Of a DNA stretch of 64,000 nt, positions 53,836 through 64,000 are shown piece after piece. The translations under genes and the position numbers were made by a program. The stretch lies in the NCBI GenBank assembly GCA_039704465.1, contig JASFAU010000002.1:434001-498000 (forward strand), written 5' to 3'. Position 1 is the stretch's first letter; the number at the start of each line of letters is the position of its first letter. Under the pieces are notes generated by a model. It did no database searches. It was not told where the DNA came from and saw only the letters and a program-made list of their open reading frames with translations. The DNA is from Plasmodiophora brassicae (Eukaryota > Endomyxa > Phytomyxea > Plasmodiophorida > Plasmodiophoridae).

Positions 53836-54351
53836 TCAGTATCGGCCAGGGCTGCGATCGCGGTACCGAGGCGAGCGTGAGCGACTGTAGTCACGACGGT
53901 GGTTATCGCGGTCGTCGTAGCCACCAGCGCGACCACCGCGGCGATCGTCGTAACGATCGCGGTCGTCGTAGTAGCGGTCACGGTCGTCGTAGCGATCGCG
54001 GTTGTCGTATCGGTCGCGACCGTCGGAACCGCGGTCACGATCGTCTCTGCCACGGTCTCGGTCGCGATCACGTCGCCCGTACTTGGCTTCCTGGACGCCG
54101 ATTTTGTTGCCGTGAAGTTCCGTGCCATCGGCTTCCAGCGCCGCATCCGCATGCGCCTTCTCGACGAACCTGACGAAGCCGAACGTCTTGTAGCCGCTGC
54201 GCGAGTTGCGGTCCCGCGGGATGTACACGTCGCCGACTTCGCCGTAACCCTTGAAGAGCGCATTGAGGTCATCCGGCGTCGTGTCCTCCGTCAAGTTGTT
54301 GACGAGGATGCTGTGGTAGCGCGACAGGTCCGGCGGCGGCCCGCGAAACAT
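53836..54351 (-). CDS. RRM protein with RD/SR-rich tail
   Basis: 171-residue RNA-binding protein, single exon, like a short SR splicing factor (SRSF2-type layout). The RRM lies at about 10-95: RNP2 is ILVNNL and RNP1 is KTFGFVRF. The tail is dominated by Arg/Asp/Tyr repeats (DRYDDRDRYYDDRDRYDDRR) and ends with a short RS stretch (RDYSRSRSPRYRDRSPGRY). Probably nuclear and part of pre-mRNA splicing, which fits an intron-rich genome. Confidence 0.88.
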   Translation of the reverse strand: MFRGPPPDLSRYHSILVNNLTEDTTPDDLNALFKGYGEVGDVYIPRDRNSRSGYKTFGFVRFVEKAHADAALEADGTELHGNKIGVQEAKYGRRDRDRDRGRDDRDRGSDGRDRYDNRDRYDDRDRYYDDRDRYDDRRGGRAGGYDDRDNHRRDYSRSRSPRYRDRSPGRY

Positions 54352-54500
54352 TGCTGCGACGACGACAGTCGACTATCCAACAATGACTCCCTGCGGACTC
54401 CGCCACGGACCTCCTCGTTTGGTGGGGGCCACCACATCATCGCTCCTCTCCCATCGCATCGCGTCGACAGACTGCCACGCGCTGTATAACATTCTCTTCT

Positions 54501-55778
54501 CTAATGCCCGGAAGTGTCCCGTCCCGCGTGATGGGCGGTGTGTGGTGTCGGTCCGTTGAGAAGGCGGTCGGCACGGCCCAAATCCCATCTGCAGAAGCAG
54601 GTCTTGCACGGGACGCTGTCGACGCCGTTGACGCGATGACGGACGCTGTCCATCATGGTTTGCACTTCATGGTCGAAGCGTCGCAGGCGGTTGCGCACGG
54701 CCACCAGACAGGTTGCCACGTTCAGCACTTGGCAGTTCCTGACGTAGACCTTGCGTCGTGCCTGCCAGTACGCGTGCTCCCTCCGCCACACCTCATCGAT
54801 CCTTGTCTTCGTCTTGTTGGTCCCCTTCGCCTCTCGCGTTTCCGCCTTTTCTTCTGCCTTCCGTCCATATTTCCTGTGATGATTTCGTTCGCCTTCGCTT
54901 GACACGTCCACGATCCTGTCGATGTTGTCGTCGTCGTCGTCGTTCCGGGCGTGCGATTTCGCCCCTAATCTTCGTGGCAGCACGCCCTCGCTCATGGTCC
55001 GCTGACATCCGGCCAATGATGCCGATCGACGGAGCGTGGTGGGGTGACCAGCTGGTACCGATGGCCTGGAAGGCCGACGAGGTCGTGTACTTTGGATCAA
55101 CGTCAGGATGGATGGCTTCGGACGTTGTGCTGCTGACGCCGCACGTCGCCCTCGACGGATCCTGTGCTTGCCATCGACCAGCACATAATCGTCAACGATC
55201 AGGTCGGCCTTCAGACCACGATGGTCTTTGCTTCGTGGGACCCGTTTCTTCGATTTGGCATCGGGCGGAGGTGGCGGCACCGGTTGCGGTGGCGTTGTCA
55301 CCGTCCGACTGGAACACGACGCCGATTCGGCCTCATCGTGGTCAACGTCGATCTGGTGAGGGTCATCGACAGCCCGACTGGTCGGGTCATCCAGGAATTC
55401 GCCAATGCGGTCAGCGAGTCGGGTGGACGACTGTAGCGCGTTAACGGCAGCGGGTACAGGTCCTTGGCCGCGTCCCGCCAGCCAATCATCCGGCCATTGT
55501 TCCGACCACGGGTCAACGTCTGGGCCTTTCGCGGTGACGCAGGCGTGGAACTGCTCCCAAGGCGGCGACTCCGACGTGAACAGGTGCGCCGGTACCCGCG
55601 CGTCCAGCTGTTGCTCGATGGCGTCCTGAAGCGCGTCCAGACGGCGTCCCATGCGCCCGTCCGTGTCACCGAACAATGCCGGTCGTCGTGGGCGACCCCC
55701 GAGATCAACCGACTGCAGAGTTCGTCTTGGGCGACCCGCGTACATGCCGACGTTGCTCAGCACCCGACCACGGCGCAT
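54501..55778 (-). CDS. unknown basic low-complexity protein
   Basis: A single 425-residue frame, not recognised. It is Arg/Pro-rich with an acidic run (NDDDDDNIDRI), a Pro stretch (PVPPPPPDAKSKK), and a more regular C-terminal helix (YVRNCQVLNVATCLVAVRNR). It lies directly downstream of the dynein gene on the same strand. Antisense frames here are also long, so strand choice rests on context and composition. Part of it could be spurious. Confidence 0.4.
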   Translation of the reverse strand: MRRGRVLSNVGMYAGRPRRTLQSVDLGGRPRRPALFGDTDGRMGRRLDALQDAIEQQLDARVPAHLFTSESPPWEQFHACVTAKGPDVDPWSEQWPDDWLAGRGQGPVPAAVNALQSSTRLADRIGEFLDDPTSRAVDDPHQIDVDHDEAESASCSSRTVTTPPQPVPPPPPDAKSKKRVPRSKDHRGLKADLIVDDYVLVDGKHRIRRGRRAASAAQRPKPSILTLIQSTRPRRPSRPSVPAGHPTTLRRSASLAGCQRTMSEGVLPRRLGAKSHARNDDDDDNIDRIVDVSSEGERNHHRKYGRKAEEKAETREAKGTNKTKTRIDEVWRREHAYWQARRKVYVRNCQVLNVATCLVAVRNRLRRFDHEVQTMMDSVRHRVNGVDSVPCKTCFCRWDLGRADRLLNGPTPHTAHHAGRDTSGH

Positions 55779-55919
55779 GCCTGAGATGGTACTGGATCAT
55801 GATGCCAGATCTTCATTTGAAGAATCTCCCCCTGGTGCGCCCGCATCCTTCCCTTGCTATGCGCCCACCTGGTTGGGTGAACCTCGCTCGATCCCACAGT
55901 TTATTATGCTGTTGCGCCT

Positions 55920-58900
55920 TCAGACGTCCAGTTGAGTGATTAGAGCGACACCACGCTGGACCCAGTGCGAGGACGGCTGCTCCGTCGGTAGGCGGATCGA
56001 CATGACGAAATTCGTCGAATGGCCTGTCGTCGAGAGCGTCCCCCGACGTTCAGTGGTTTTGTACACCGGGCAGTCGTACTTTGCTCCTGGCTTGATGTCC
56101 ACAGATCGCTGTGGGCGTAACCAGATGATGGGCGCCAACGAAAACAGGACTTTCGGCTGGGATTCGACCAGGACGTTCGTCTGTGCGTCCCACTGAGCGG
56201 CTTCGAGGAACAGCCCGTGGATGTAGGCGCCGTCGGCCGGGCGGACAATGGACGGGTCCGATGGGTCGCGGTTGACGAACTCGAAATCGAAGCTGATCTC
56301 ATCGATCGGGATCGTGTACCGACGCGAGTAATTCTACACACACACACACACGTGAAGCGGTTAGCGGGTCCAGGTCGTCGACACGACGGGCGCGTCCTGT
56401 ACCTGAAGGACGCCGGTCAGGAACGACTGCGTGAAGAAGAACCCGGAGATCCAGAAGACGTTCGGCGCGGACCCGGTCTGGACCCATTTCTGGAAGTTGT
56501 TCAGCCGGGCGACCAGATCGCTGACGTAGCTGGACAGCGGCTTCAGCGTCGGGTACGACACCGCCAGCCACCGCCTCGGCACGCATCCGTCGAACAGCGC
56601 ATCGCCGATCTGCTCCAGGTCGGCGGACATGACGACCAGGCCAACTGCGCACCGCGAATGGTCAAAGCCCGGACGACGCCGCATTTGACGGCCGAACCAT
56701 CGCACCGAGCGCTTTTTGCAGATCGCTGAGCGAACTGCGGACGACCGCCACGAGGCGGTTGTACCGGATGACCTCCTGGCACAGGACCGTGTTCATGCTC
56801 TCCTTGTACGTCACCGGGAACCGCTCCTGGACCTTGTCCAGGTCGAACGGCGTCGGGACCTTCGACAGGATGTCGGCGGCTATCGCGCCGACGATCTCCT
56901 CCTGCCGCGTTCCCGGTCAGCCAGTGCGCGCCCCCAGCGGTACCCGACGTCGTTGCGCCCGACCTTTGATTTGGTCCCCGCTGACGACGTCCGCGCCTGC
57001 GTCTGGAGAATCGAGCGGAACAGCTGGGCGGTCTCGTTCCGCTCCTTGGTGATGTCGGCGTTGTCGTGCAGGCCGAACGCCTCCGGTCGGGCGACGCTTG
57101 GCAGGCCCTTGACATGTTCGATGTACGACGTGTAATCCCCGGCGTCTGGCACCTGAACGCGATACCGTCAGCTGCGAACCGCATCGGGCGTCGCGCCTGG
57201 AGGCCCAACCAGGTACACTCCCGACTCCGACAGCGGTGTTCCCCTGGCGAACACATTCGGGGACACGAACCGGGACAGGATATCCGTCAGGGTGCGGCGA
57301 TCCCAGTCGTCAGTGACGCGCCCGCCGTAATTGCACTGCCCGACCAGGTACTGGATCGCCTTGAACGGGATCGCGTCGACGGATTCCGCTCGCCCCACGA
57401 ACATGTGCAACTGCCGGACGCTGATCCTCAGGTCGCTCTCGTTGAACTCGTAGGGGATGTTCCACCCCAGCGGCCCGAACATGCGACGCTCCTGAACCAG
57501 GGCGTGGAAGAAACACAGCCCGTAGAGCATCGACATCCTGGCGCCGAGGGTCAGCGGGTGGTGGGGCAACGACGCGGAACGACGCGGCTAACCATTGGGG
57601 TTGATGGTTCGACCCGCCAAAGAACTCAGGGTCGCAAATCGGGTCCCGCGAGTACGACCCGAGCAGGTTGGCGCGAAGGCCCTTGGGCGGTTCGTTCGTC
57701 ATCTTGATGCCCCGCTGGAGGATGGAGACCGGGAACCGGTCGCTCGGGTACGACGTCAGCCACAGGCGGTAGTCGGCGTGCGTGCTGGTCGACGTCGTCG
57801 TCTCGACGATGCGCTCCAGCGTTGGCATCCACGAGATCGCCAGGTGGCAGTTCTGCAGGATCACCCAGGTGCCACGTGCCTGCGCCACTTCAATCATGGA
57901 TGCCGCCAGCGGGCCCTGGTATACACATCAGTGCCGAAACCCGGCTGGGCGTTCCTGTCGCGGCAGTACCTGGCCCTGCCCCAGCGATATCGACTCGAGA
58001 CGCGTGCCGAACCCGTTGTCGGCTGCGAACTTCAGCAAGCTCGAGTACGGGTCCTGACGGGGGAGCCTCAGTTCTGGTGGGGTGCGTCTACCCCGTTTGT
58101 GAGCCAACGCACCGATCCTGGCGACAGGATGAACATGAGGGGGATCGTCGGATCCGAATCGCGGAATGCGGCGCCGAGATCGAACGGAGGCGCCTCCACG
58201 AACCGCTGCCCGAGGCGGTCGCCGACAAAGTCGCGTACGGCGGGGAACACCTTGTCCGGGCGAAGGCAACGCAGTATCAACATCTTCTGGAACGAATCCA
58301 GCGCTGTGCCGACGTCAACGTAGGGCGAGAACGACAACGACGCGGTCGGCCACTGACATGTTTGCAATTCACCAGGCAGGTGCGTCTGGTGCGGTTCGAA
58401 CGCGTCGTACACGCGTTTCCAGTCGGCGCTGTACTCGCCGAACGTGGTCGCCAGGCTAGCGAACGCGGGCAACGATGATGATAGGCGGCACAGGTCGGAC
58501 CAGACGGAATCCTGTAGCCAGTCGGGGCAGGGATTGCTCGACGCGGGCCCGTCCGAATCCACAGCAATGCCTCCTGTGCGGCACGCCGCCCAGTTAACGC
58601 AACGATAAGGACGGGACGAACAGGCGCAGCAGACCGGTCAGCAGGAACCGCCACTCGTCCTGGCGGATCTTGCCGGCGCTCCTGAGGATGTTGACGGCCA
58701 GCAGGAAGGAGAACAGGAGCTTGTCCTTCTCGAAGAGCGATCGGCAGACGGCGCAGTACAGGGCGTACGTGCAGTAGTCGTTCAGGTTCTGCAGGCGCGT
58801 CTCGAGGACCGGCGACGGTTCGCTGGACGTGATCGACTTCTGGAACAGGGCGATGAACCAGCCCAGCGAGTACTGGTACATCGGGTCGATGTTGGCCAGG

Positions 58901-61900
58901 TCGGCAATGCAGAAGAACAGGATCGACGAATGCACGGCGACGGGTTTGTATCCCAGGCGGGCCACATCAATCTCCTTTTCCGTCTTGTCCGAGATGGCCT
59001 GCTTCTCGGCAATGTCGTTGGAGACCTGCTTCGAAGCGGACAGCACCTGGATGGCGCTCTCGTCATCCAGGATGCTGCCCTGGGTCGACGACAGGATCTT
59101 CAGGATCTCGTCCTCGATGTCCTTCAGTTTCTTCCTGTTCTCGGCGCTCTGCATGATCAGGCGGTTCTTCTCGGTCTGGAGCTCGGGGCGCTCCCGAGCG
59201 ACGACCAGGCCCAGGAGCTGATCCTCGAGGCCGTCCGGCGTGATCATGAAGTTCAGCAACGTGATCTTGGTGGACAGCTCGGGCAGGTAGTGCGGGTTCC
59301 GCATCTTCGACGTGATGTAGAACCGGAACGCGTCCGAGTACTCGACCTCGGCGTCGCCCAGCTTGATCATCTCGATACCGCCCTTGCGGTACGTCTGCTT
59401 TAGCAGGACCGGCTCCAGCAGCGGGTCCAGCTCCTCCCCGACGTTCTCCAGCAAACAAGGCACCCCGAATTGGATTGCACCTGGCACCGATTTGTCAGCG
59501 CTGGGCCGGGTGTGCCCATGCGGTTTCGGGGCCCACCTTCCAGACGTCGACCGAAGTCGGGGTCGGTGAGCTTGCAGATGACGAGCTTGCGTTCCCGCTC
59601 CATGTTCTTGATCCAGATGTTTGCCTGGCCCTGCGGGTCGATCATCAGCGGCCACCGGCGCGCCTTGTCGATGATGATGGCGTTGTCGATCGAGAACGCG
59701 TCGTTCGGCAACCCATCCAGCGTCCACTGGCGAATTCGAACCGGATCCCCTAACGGCCACGGTCACAGACCAGACACCCTAGCAGGAGAGAGGACAGGCC
59801 ACTACCGAGGGCGCCGGCTAGCGAGAATCGTTCAGCGCAGGTGAGGCCCAGGGACCGGCACGCGTTCGCCCACTCCTCGGTGCACGATGATCGGAAGGCG
59901 GCGGTGAAAGCGCCCAGATAGGCGATGACGCCCGCCGACAGGATGATGTCGCCGGTCAGGTTCGCGTACTGGACGCCCAGTGCATGGGCGGCGTCCGTCC
60001 ACCTGTCCTTCTCGCCGCCCAGGCCGCCGATCAGCTGCTGCGCCCGGACCAGCTTCTTCCCGCACAGGTCGACCTGCGCCTCCAGGTCGCTCTTCTTCTG
60101 CTGCATCCTCGACAGCGTCGAGTTCAGACCGGCCAGCTTCGTCTCCACTGTGTTCAGCTCGGCCTGCTTCGCCAGCAACCCCTACGACGCCGCCCTGTTT
60201 GAACCGTCCCCGACCGCCTCTGCATTCGCGTCGCGTTACCTTCTCCACGACGGCGTACTCGGCCTTGGCCTGTTCCAGGCGTTCGCGCTTGGGGCGGATG
60301 GCGTTGGCGACTTCGTCGTACTGGTACATGGCGCGCACCCAGGAGCACAGGCCGAACGCCGCCTTGGACGCCTTCTTCACCGACGCCGGGTCGAACAGCG
60401 GGTTGTCGATGTACGTGGCGATCTTCTTGATGATGTCGCGCGGGATGTTGTCCTTGTCGTACGACGACAGCGTCGTCAGCAGTTTCGGGTCGCTCAGCAG
60501 CTTCTTCTTGGCCGGGTCCCAGTAGTCTTTGACCATCTTGCCTGTGCTGTCCGGCGATCTCGTCGGCGGGATGTTCATCATGACGCAGACGGCCTCCATG
60601 ACGACCAGGACGCCGGCCGGCGGCGATTTCATGGCTTTGACCTCGACCAGGTCGTTCTTGGTCAACGTGTTCAGGGCGGCAATGGCCGCCTCCAGGATCG
60701 GCATGGCCTGGGCCAGGTCGGCGCCGCATTCGTCCGCGATCTGCTTGGCGGCGCTGGCCTTCTCGTTGGCGACGATCTCCTCCTGCTTCACCAGCGACCG
60801 GATCTGCTCGGCGTCGCGCGTCTCCTTGTCGACCTGGACGATCATCTCGTCGGTCTCGACGCCCGTCCTAATCAGGACCGGGCGCAGCTCCTCCAGCTCC
60901 TGCAACATGTTCTTCACCTGGCTCGCCGTCGTCGCCAGCACCTGCAGCCCGCCTTCGTACCGCTGCTTCGTCGACACGATCTGGCGGCGACGTTCCGCCA
61001 GCAACGATTTGAACGCGGTTATCAGCTCCAGGTACGACGACGGCGTCACGTAGTACCGGCGGCGAAGCTCCTGGTGGAATCGGACGGCCAGATCGTCGGT
61101 GCTTTGATGGAACTGAACGCAGAGCTTGACGCAGGACGCGCGAGTCGCCTCGGGCAGGTCGACGTCGGCGATGAACTCACGCGCCACACTCTCTGTGCCC
61201 ATCGACAACGTCGTCAGCAGTGCTATACGAAGGTTCGCCGCCGGTTCGCGGTGTACCGAGCGCGTTCGTCGGCCACTTCTGGAACCAGTCGATCGTGCAG
61301 CAGTTGACCAGGGACGGGAACATTCGCAGGCGATTGCGCAGAGCGTCCCCGACGGGCGACATGCAGAGCGCCAGGTGGAGGTTCTCGCGTACCATTTCCG
61401 TGAAGAACGCCATGCACTGGGCGGGCGTGCCGTCTTCGCGTCGCGCGCGCTTGTACGCCGGCTGCAGGTTCGTGGAGATCTCGGCGCGCTCCTCGACGCC
61501 GAACAGGTTCGGGACCTCGCCCGAGTTCAGGATGCCGTTGATGTCCTCGAGGAACGCCTCCTTCTTGATCTGCGAGTCAGTGAACAGGAACACGGTCGGC
61601 TCCTGCTTCTCGCCGGCCCAGCGCAGGACGCGCTTCAGGTCTTCGCGCCACTCGTTCATCCCGTACGTCTTGTTCATCTCGACCTGGAACAGGCGGTACC
61701 CGGCGACGTACGCCGCTAGCCGCGTCAGCGACTGGCGCCCTGTGCCACCAACGCCAACGAGCAAGGCGTGCCCGAACGGTTGCTTCAGCACCCGCGATAT
61801 CCTCGAGACGTGCTCCAGCGCGAACCGAAACAGGACGAGGCGCATCGGCGACCCGAACTCCTGGTTATAGTTCTCCAGCTGCGCCGCGAACACGTTCCGC

Positions 61901-64000
61901 ATGGCGACCGCGTCGAGGACCTCCTGGTACGGGCGCGCGCCCGCCGACGATTTCGTCATGAAGTGCCCGTACATCAGGCCCCGAATCTCGTCCAGCGTGT
62001 CGACGACGCCATCGCCGTTGTTGTCGAGCCGGGCCAGGCATGCGTCGAAGTTCACCTTCAGGGTCGACTCGGCCGTCGTGCGCACCCACCCGAGGAACTT
62101 GAGCGCGTCCCCGTCATCAATCAGGCGGTCGGCGAACACGCGGTGCACTTCATGGACCCAGAGCCGCACGAACGCCATGCCGTCCGGGAAATCGTCGGCC
62201 CTGGACATGCACAGGCCGCGGATGACGCTGGCCAGATCGCGCAGGTTGAACGTGTAGTGGGATCGCGCCGGCGTCGGCAGCAACTCGGCGGTGGCCGTCT
62301 TGAACAGCGCCCTGGTCGCATCGACGATCGCCCCGACCAGGCCAACGACGCCGCTGGCGAACCCTTTCCCTGCGCGTGCGCGTGCTGTCAGCGAACGGCG
62401 GGCCGTCGTCATCGGCAGGAACGCCGACCTAAGTGCCAGTGCAGGATGGCGGTGAAGATCGTCGTCAGACTGGCGTCATCGAACGGCGTCATGGTGACGT
62501 GCGAGAAGTGCCTCGTCAGGCGCGACGTGATCGGGTTACGCCCGCCACCGGGTGGCCCCATGGCGCACACCACCGTCGTGTCCAGCATGGTCCGGAACGA
62601 CGCGTCGCCGACATCGTACCTGGCACGCGCACACGGCGGGTCAGTCGCGCCCGGCACGCACGCACATACGCGCGCGCGGTGCGTGTGTGCCGCTGCACGC
62701 ACCATCCGCCGTGGTCCAGGAACTGTCGCAGCAGCTCCAGCGGCGGCTGCGCGCCGAATTGCTCCGGCTTTGGCATGTTCAGGTCGTCGATGAAGATCAC
62801 GCAGGTGCGGTTGCCTGGCGGGCCGTACACGCCTTTCCGTTTGCGATCCTGCGCGTCCGATCAGCGTCCGAAGGTGCCGGGAGGCGGTTGTCCCCCGTAC
62901 GAGTTTGGCGTCGATGATCTCCCGGGTCTGGGACGCCGACGTCTGCGCCGAGAAGCTGATGACGAGCGGCGCGTATGCGTCCTTGTTCATGGCGGCCAGC
63001 GCCTTGGTGATGTAGGCGGACTTGCCGGTGCCGGTCGGGCCGACGAACAGGCCCGGGATGCGCGCCCGGGCGAACAGCTGGGTCAGGATCGTGTACCGCG
63101 CCGAGTCGATGGTCGGCACGATGATCTCCTGGATGCGGGCGTTCGCCTCGATGCGGAATTCGGACGACGACCCCATCATGGACGACCAGGGCACCCAGCC
63201 GCCCGCGTTCCACGCGTAATCGTAGACGGATCCCTTGTCGGGCAACCTCATGTGCTACCAGGCCGTCACGTCCGGAACGTGGCAACACGATCAACGAAAC
63301 CGACCTGGGACTTGCTGTTGGCCGGGTCGCTGCAGATCTCGCGGACGTGGTTGTTGAACAGGGCCCGGCCGTTCTCGTCCACTGACGCGCCAATCGACCA
63401 GACCAGAGCGAACACAAAGTACCCTTCGACGTCCTTCGGCGCTGTGATTGACAAGGTTCAGTGCGCGCACCGGGACATTGAGGCAACCTGTACGAACTCG
63501 CTGGGGCGTGCTGGGTGGCCTCTGTCAGAAGGACCTTGTACATGCGGAGCAACGCAGTCGCGAGGTTCATATCGCTTGTCGGCGAGTATTCAACACACTT
63601 CCGGCGAACGAGCTTCGACAACGGGTTTAGTGGGGGCTGGCGTCGCGTGCTGTGATGCAGCATACCTCGAGCGACGTGGGAATGAAGCGCTTGACGAGAT
63701 TCTGGAAGGCGGTGGCGTTCAAGACTTCCGTGGGCATCGCCGATTGCCACGAGTCGATCAACGGCTGAACGCCGAGCGATTGCGGCTCCAGGAACACCAT
63801 ACCGCATCGCGACACCGTTGCGGGCGACGCCACTGCCAGGTCGGCGACCTGAGCGTCAACCGTCAGGATCCCAGCCGGGCGTCAAACACAGAGACCCCGG
63901 GGCTTGCCTCGAAGATCATGTTCATCGTCGACGACATTTGGATAATCTCGCCCGACATGAGACACAGCTTCTTGTTGTCATCCAGCACCGTGTTCATGTT
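55920..64000 (-). CDS. axonemal inner-arm dynein heavy chain (partial, C-terminal part)
   Basis: Motor subunit of flagellar inner-arm dynein; nearest by eye to the DNAH3/DNAH7/DNAH12 group. The 5' part lies beyond the right edge. Exons: 63908(or 63896)-64000, 63666-63848, 63498-63612, 63305-63441, 62901-63254, 62703-62848, 62429-62619, 61257-62369, 60240-61192, 59806-60181, 59537-59749, 58635-59480, 58358-58573, 58113-58303, 57970-58053, 57593-57915, 57210-57537, 56964-57152, 56706-56901, 56403-56644, 55920-56333. Seen: AAA2 end ([12 protein letters not shown]), AAA3 P-loop [11 protein letters not shown]4 [14 protein letters not shown], stalk and microtubule-binding domain ([14 protein letters not shown]), AAA5 ([12 protein letters not shown]), AAA6 ([15 protein letters not shown]) and the end [14 protein letters not shown]. 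An EF-hand-like loop ([14 protein letters not shown]) precedes AAA4. Confidence 0.95.

Noticed and set aside
59925..61307. 460-residue plus-strand frame
   Set aside because: Antisense to dynein stalk exons, low complexity, no motifs.

Overview
The window is nuclear DNA of a flagellated, aerobic, unicellular eukaryote with a compact, GC-rich genome. Most genes are split by very short introns; about 100 could be placed by splicing homologous peptides back together. They are nearly all GT-AG, about 39-94 nt (mostly 47-62), with a CTNA-type branch site shortly before the 3' splice site. An inner-arm axonemal dynein heavy chain implies a motile flagellum. SDHAF4 implies a respiring mitochondrion. 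I cannot fix the lineage from sequence alone.

Layout. 1-12.5 kb: ribonucleotide reductase small subunit, FIGNL1, RPB3, NT5DC-type 5'-nucleotidase (minus), a divergent pair (WD40 protein minus, ABHD8-like hydrolase plus) and a large split protein that may be CCDC142-like. 12.9-19.1 kb: a long coiled-coil protein, then a CH-CH/coiled-coil/PH/LRR fusion (minus). 20.4-29.4 kb: PPP2R3C (minus), SGNH-like protein, small secreted protein, 7TM-RGS protein, adenosine kinase, TMEM135-like protein (minus), SDHAF4. 29.5-42.6 kb: Hv1 proton channel (minus), then an accessory region with four copies of a secreted protein family of unknown function (two intact, one truncated, one broken), intact POP1, a degenerate second copy of the POP1 3' end, a CCDC13-like coiled-coil gene, a pseudokinase and a 762-bp miniature LTR element with a palindromic gag piece. 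43.2-48.7 kb: CTP synthase, a broken DDE (piggyBac-like) transposon with a foldback end, a possible MITE, a zinc-finger gene and tRNA-Gly(GCC). 48.8-55.8 kb: a small Cys-motif protein, AceTr acetate transporter, LanC-like protein, VAMP7-like R-SNARE, CDC26-like protein, an RRM/RD-rich protein and an unknown basic protein. 55.9-64 kb: the 3' part of a dynein heavy chain gene that runs off the right edge.

Genes linked by theme: nucleotide metabolism (RNR, CTP synthase, adenosine kinase, NT5DC), flagellum and cytoskeleton (dynein, CCDC13-like, PPP2R3C, coiled-coil and CH/LRR proteins), RNA and genome maintenance (RPB3, POP1, RRM protein, FIGNL1), membranes and signalling (7TM-RGS, Hv1, AceTr, VAMP7, TMEM135). 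The least explained feature is the secreted family: signal peptide, acidic stretch, a KRHL[LM]R motif, Gly/Ala-rich hydrophobic segments, a basic linker and a hydrophobic C-terminal tail. It lies in a patch of segmental duplication, decay and mobile DNA. All exon boundaries are my manual inference and need transcript support.
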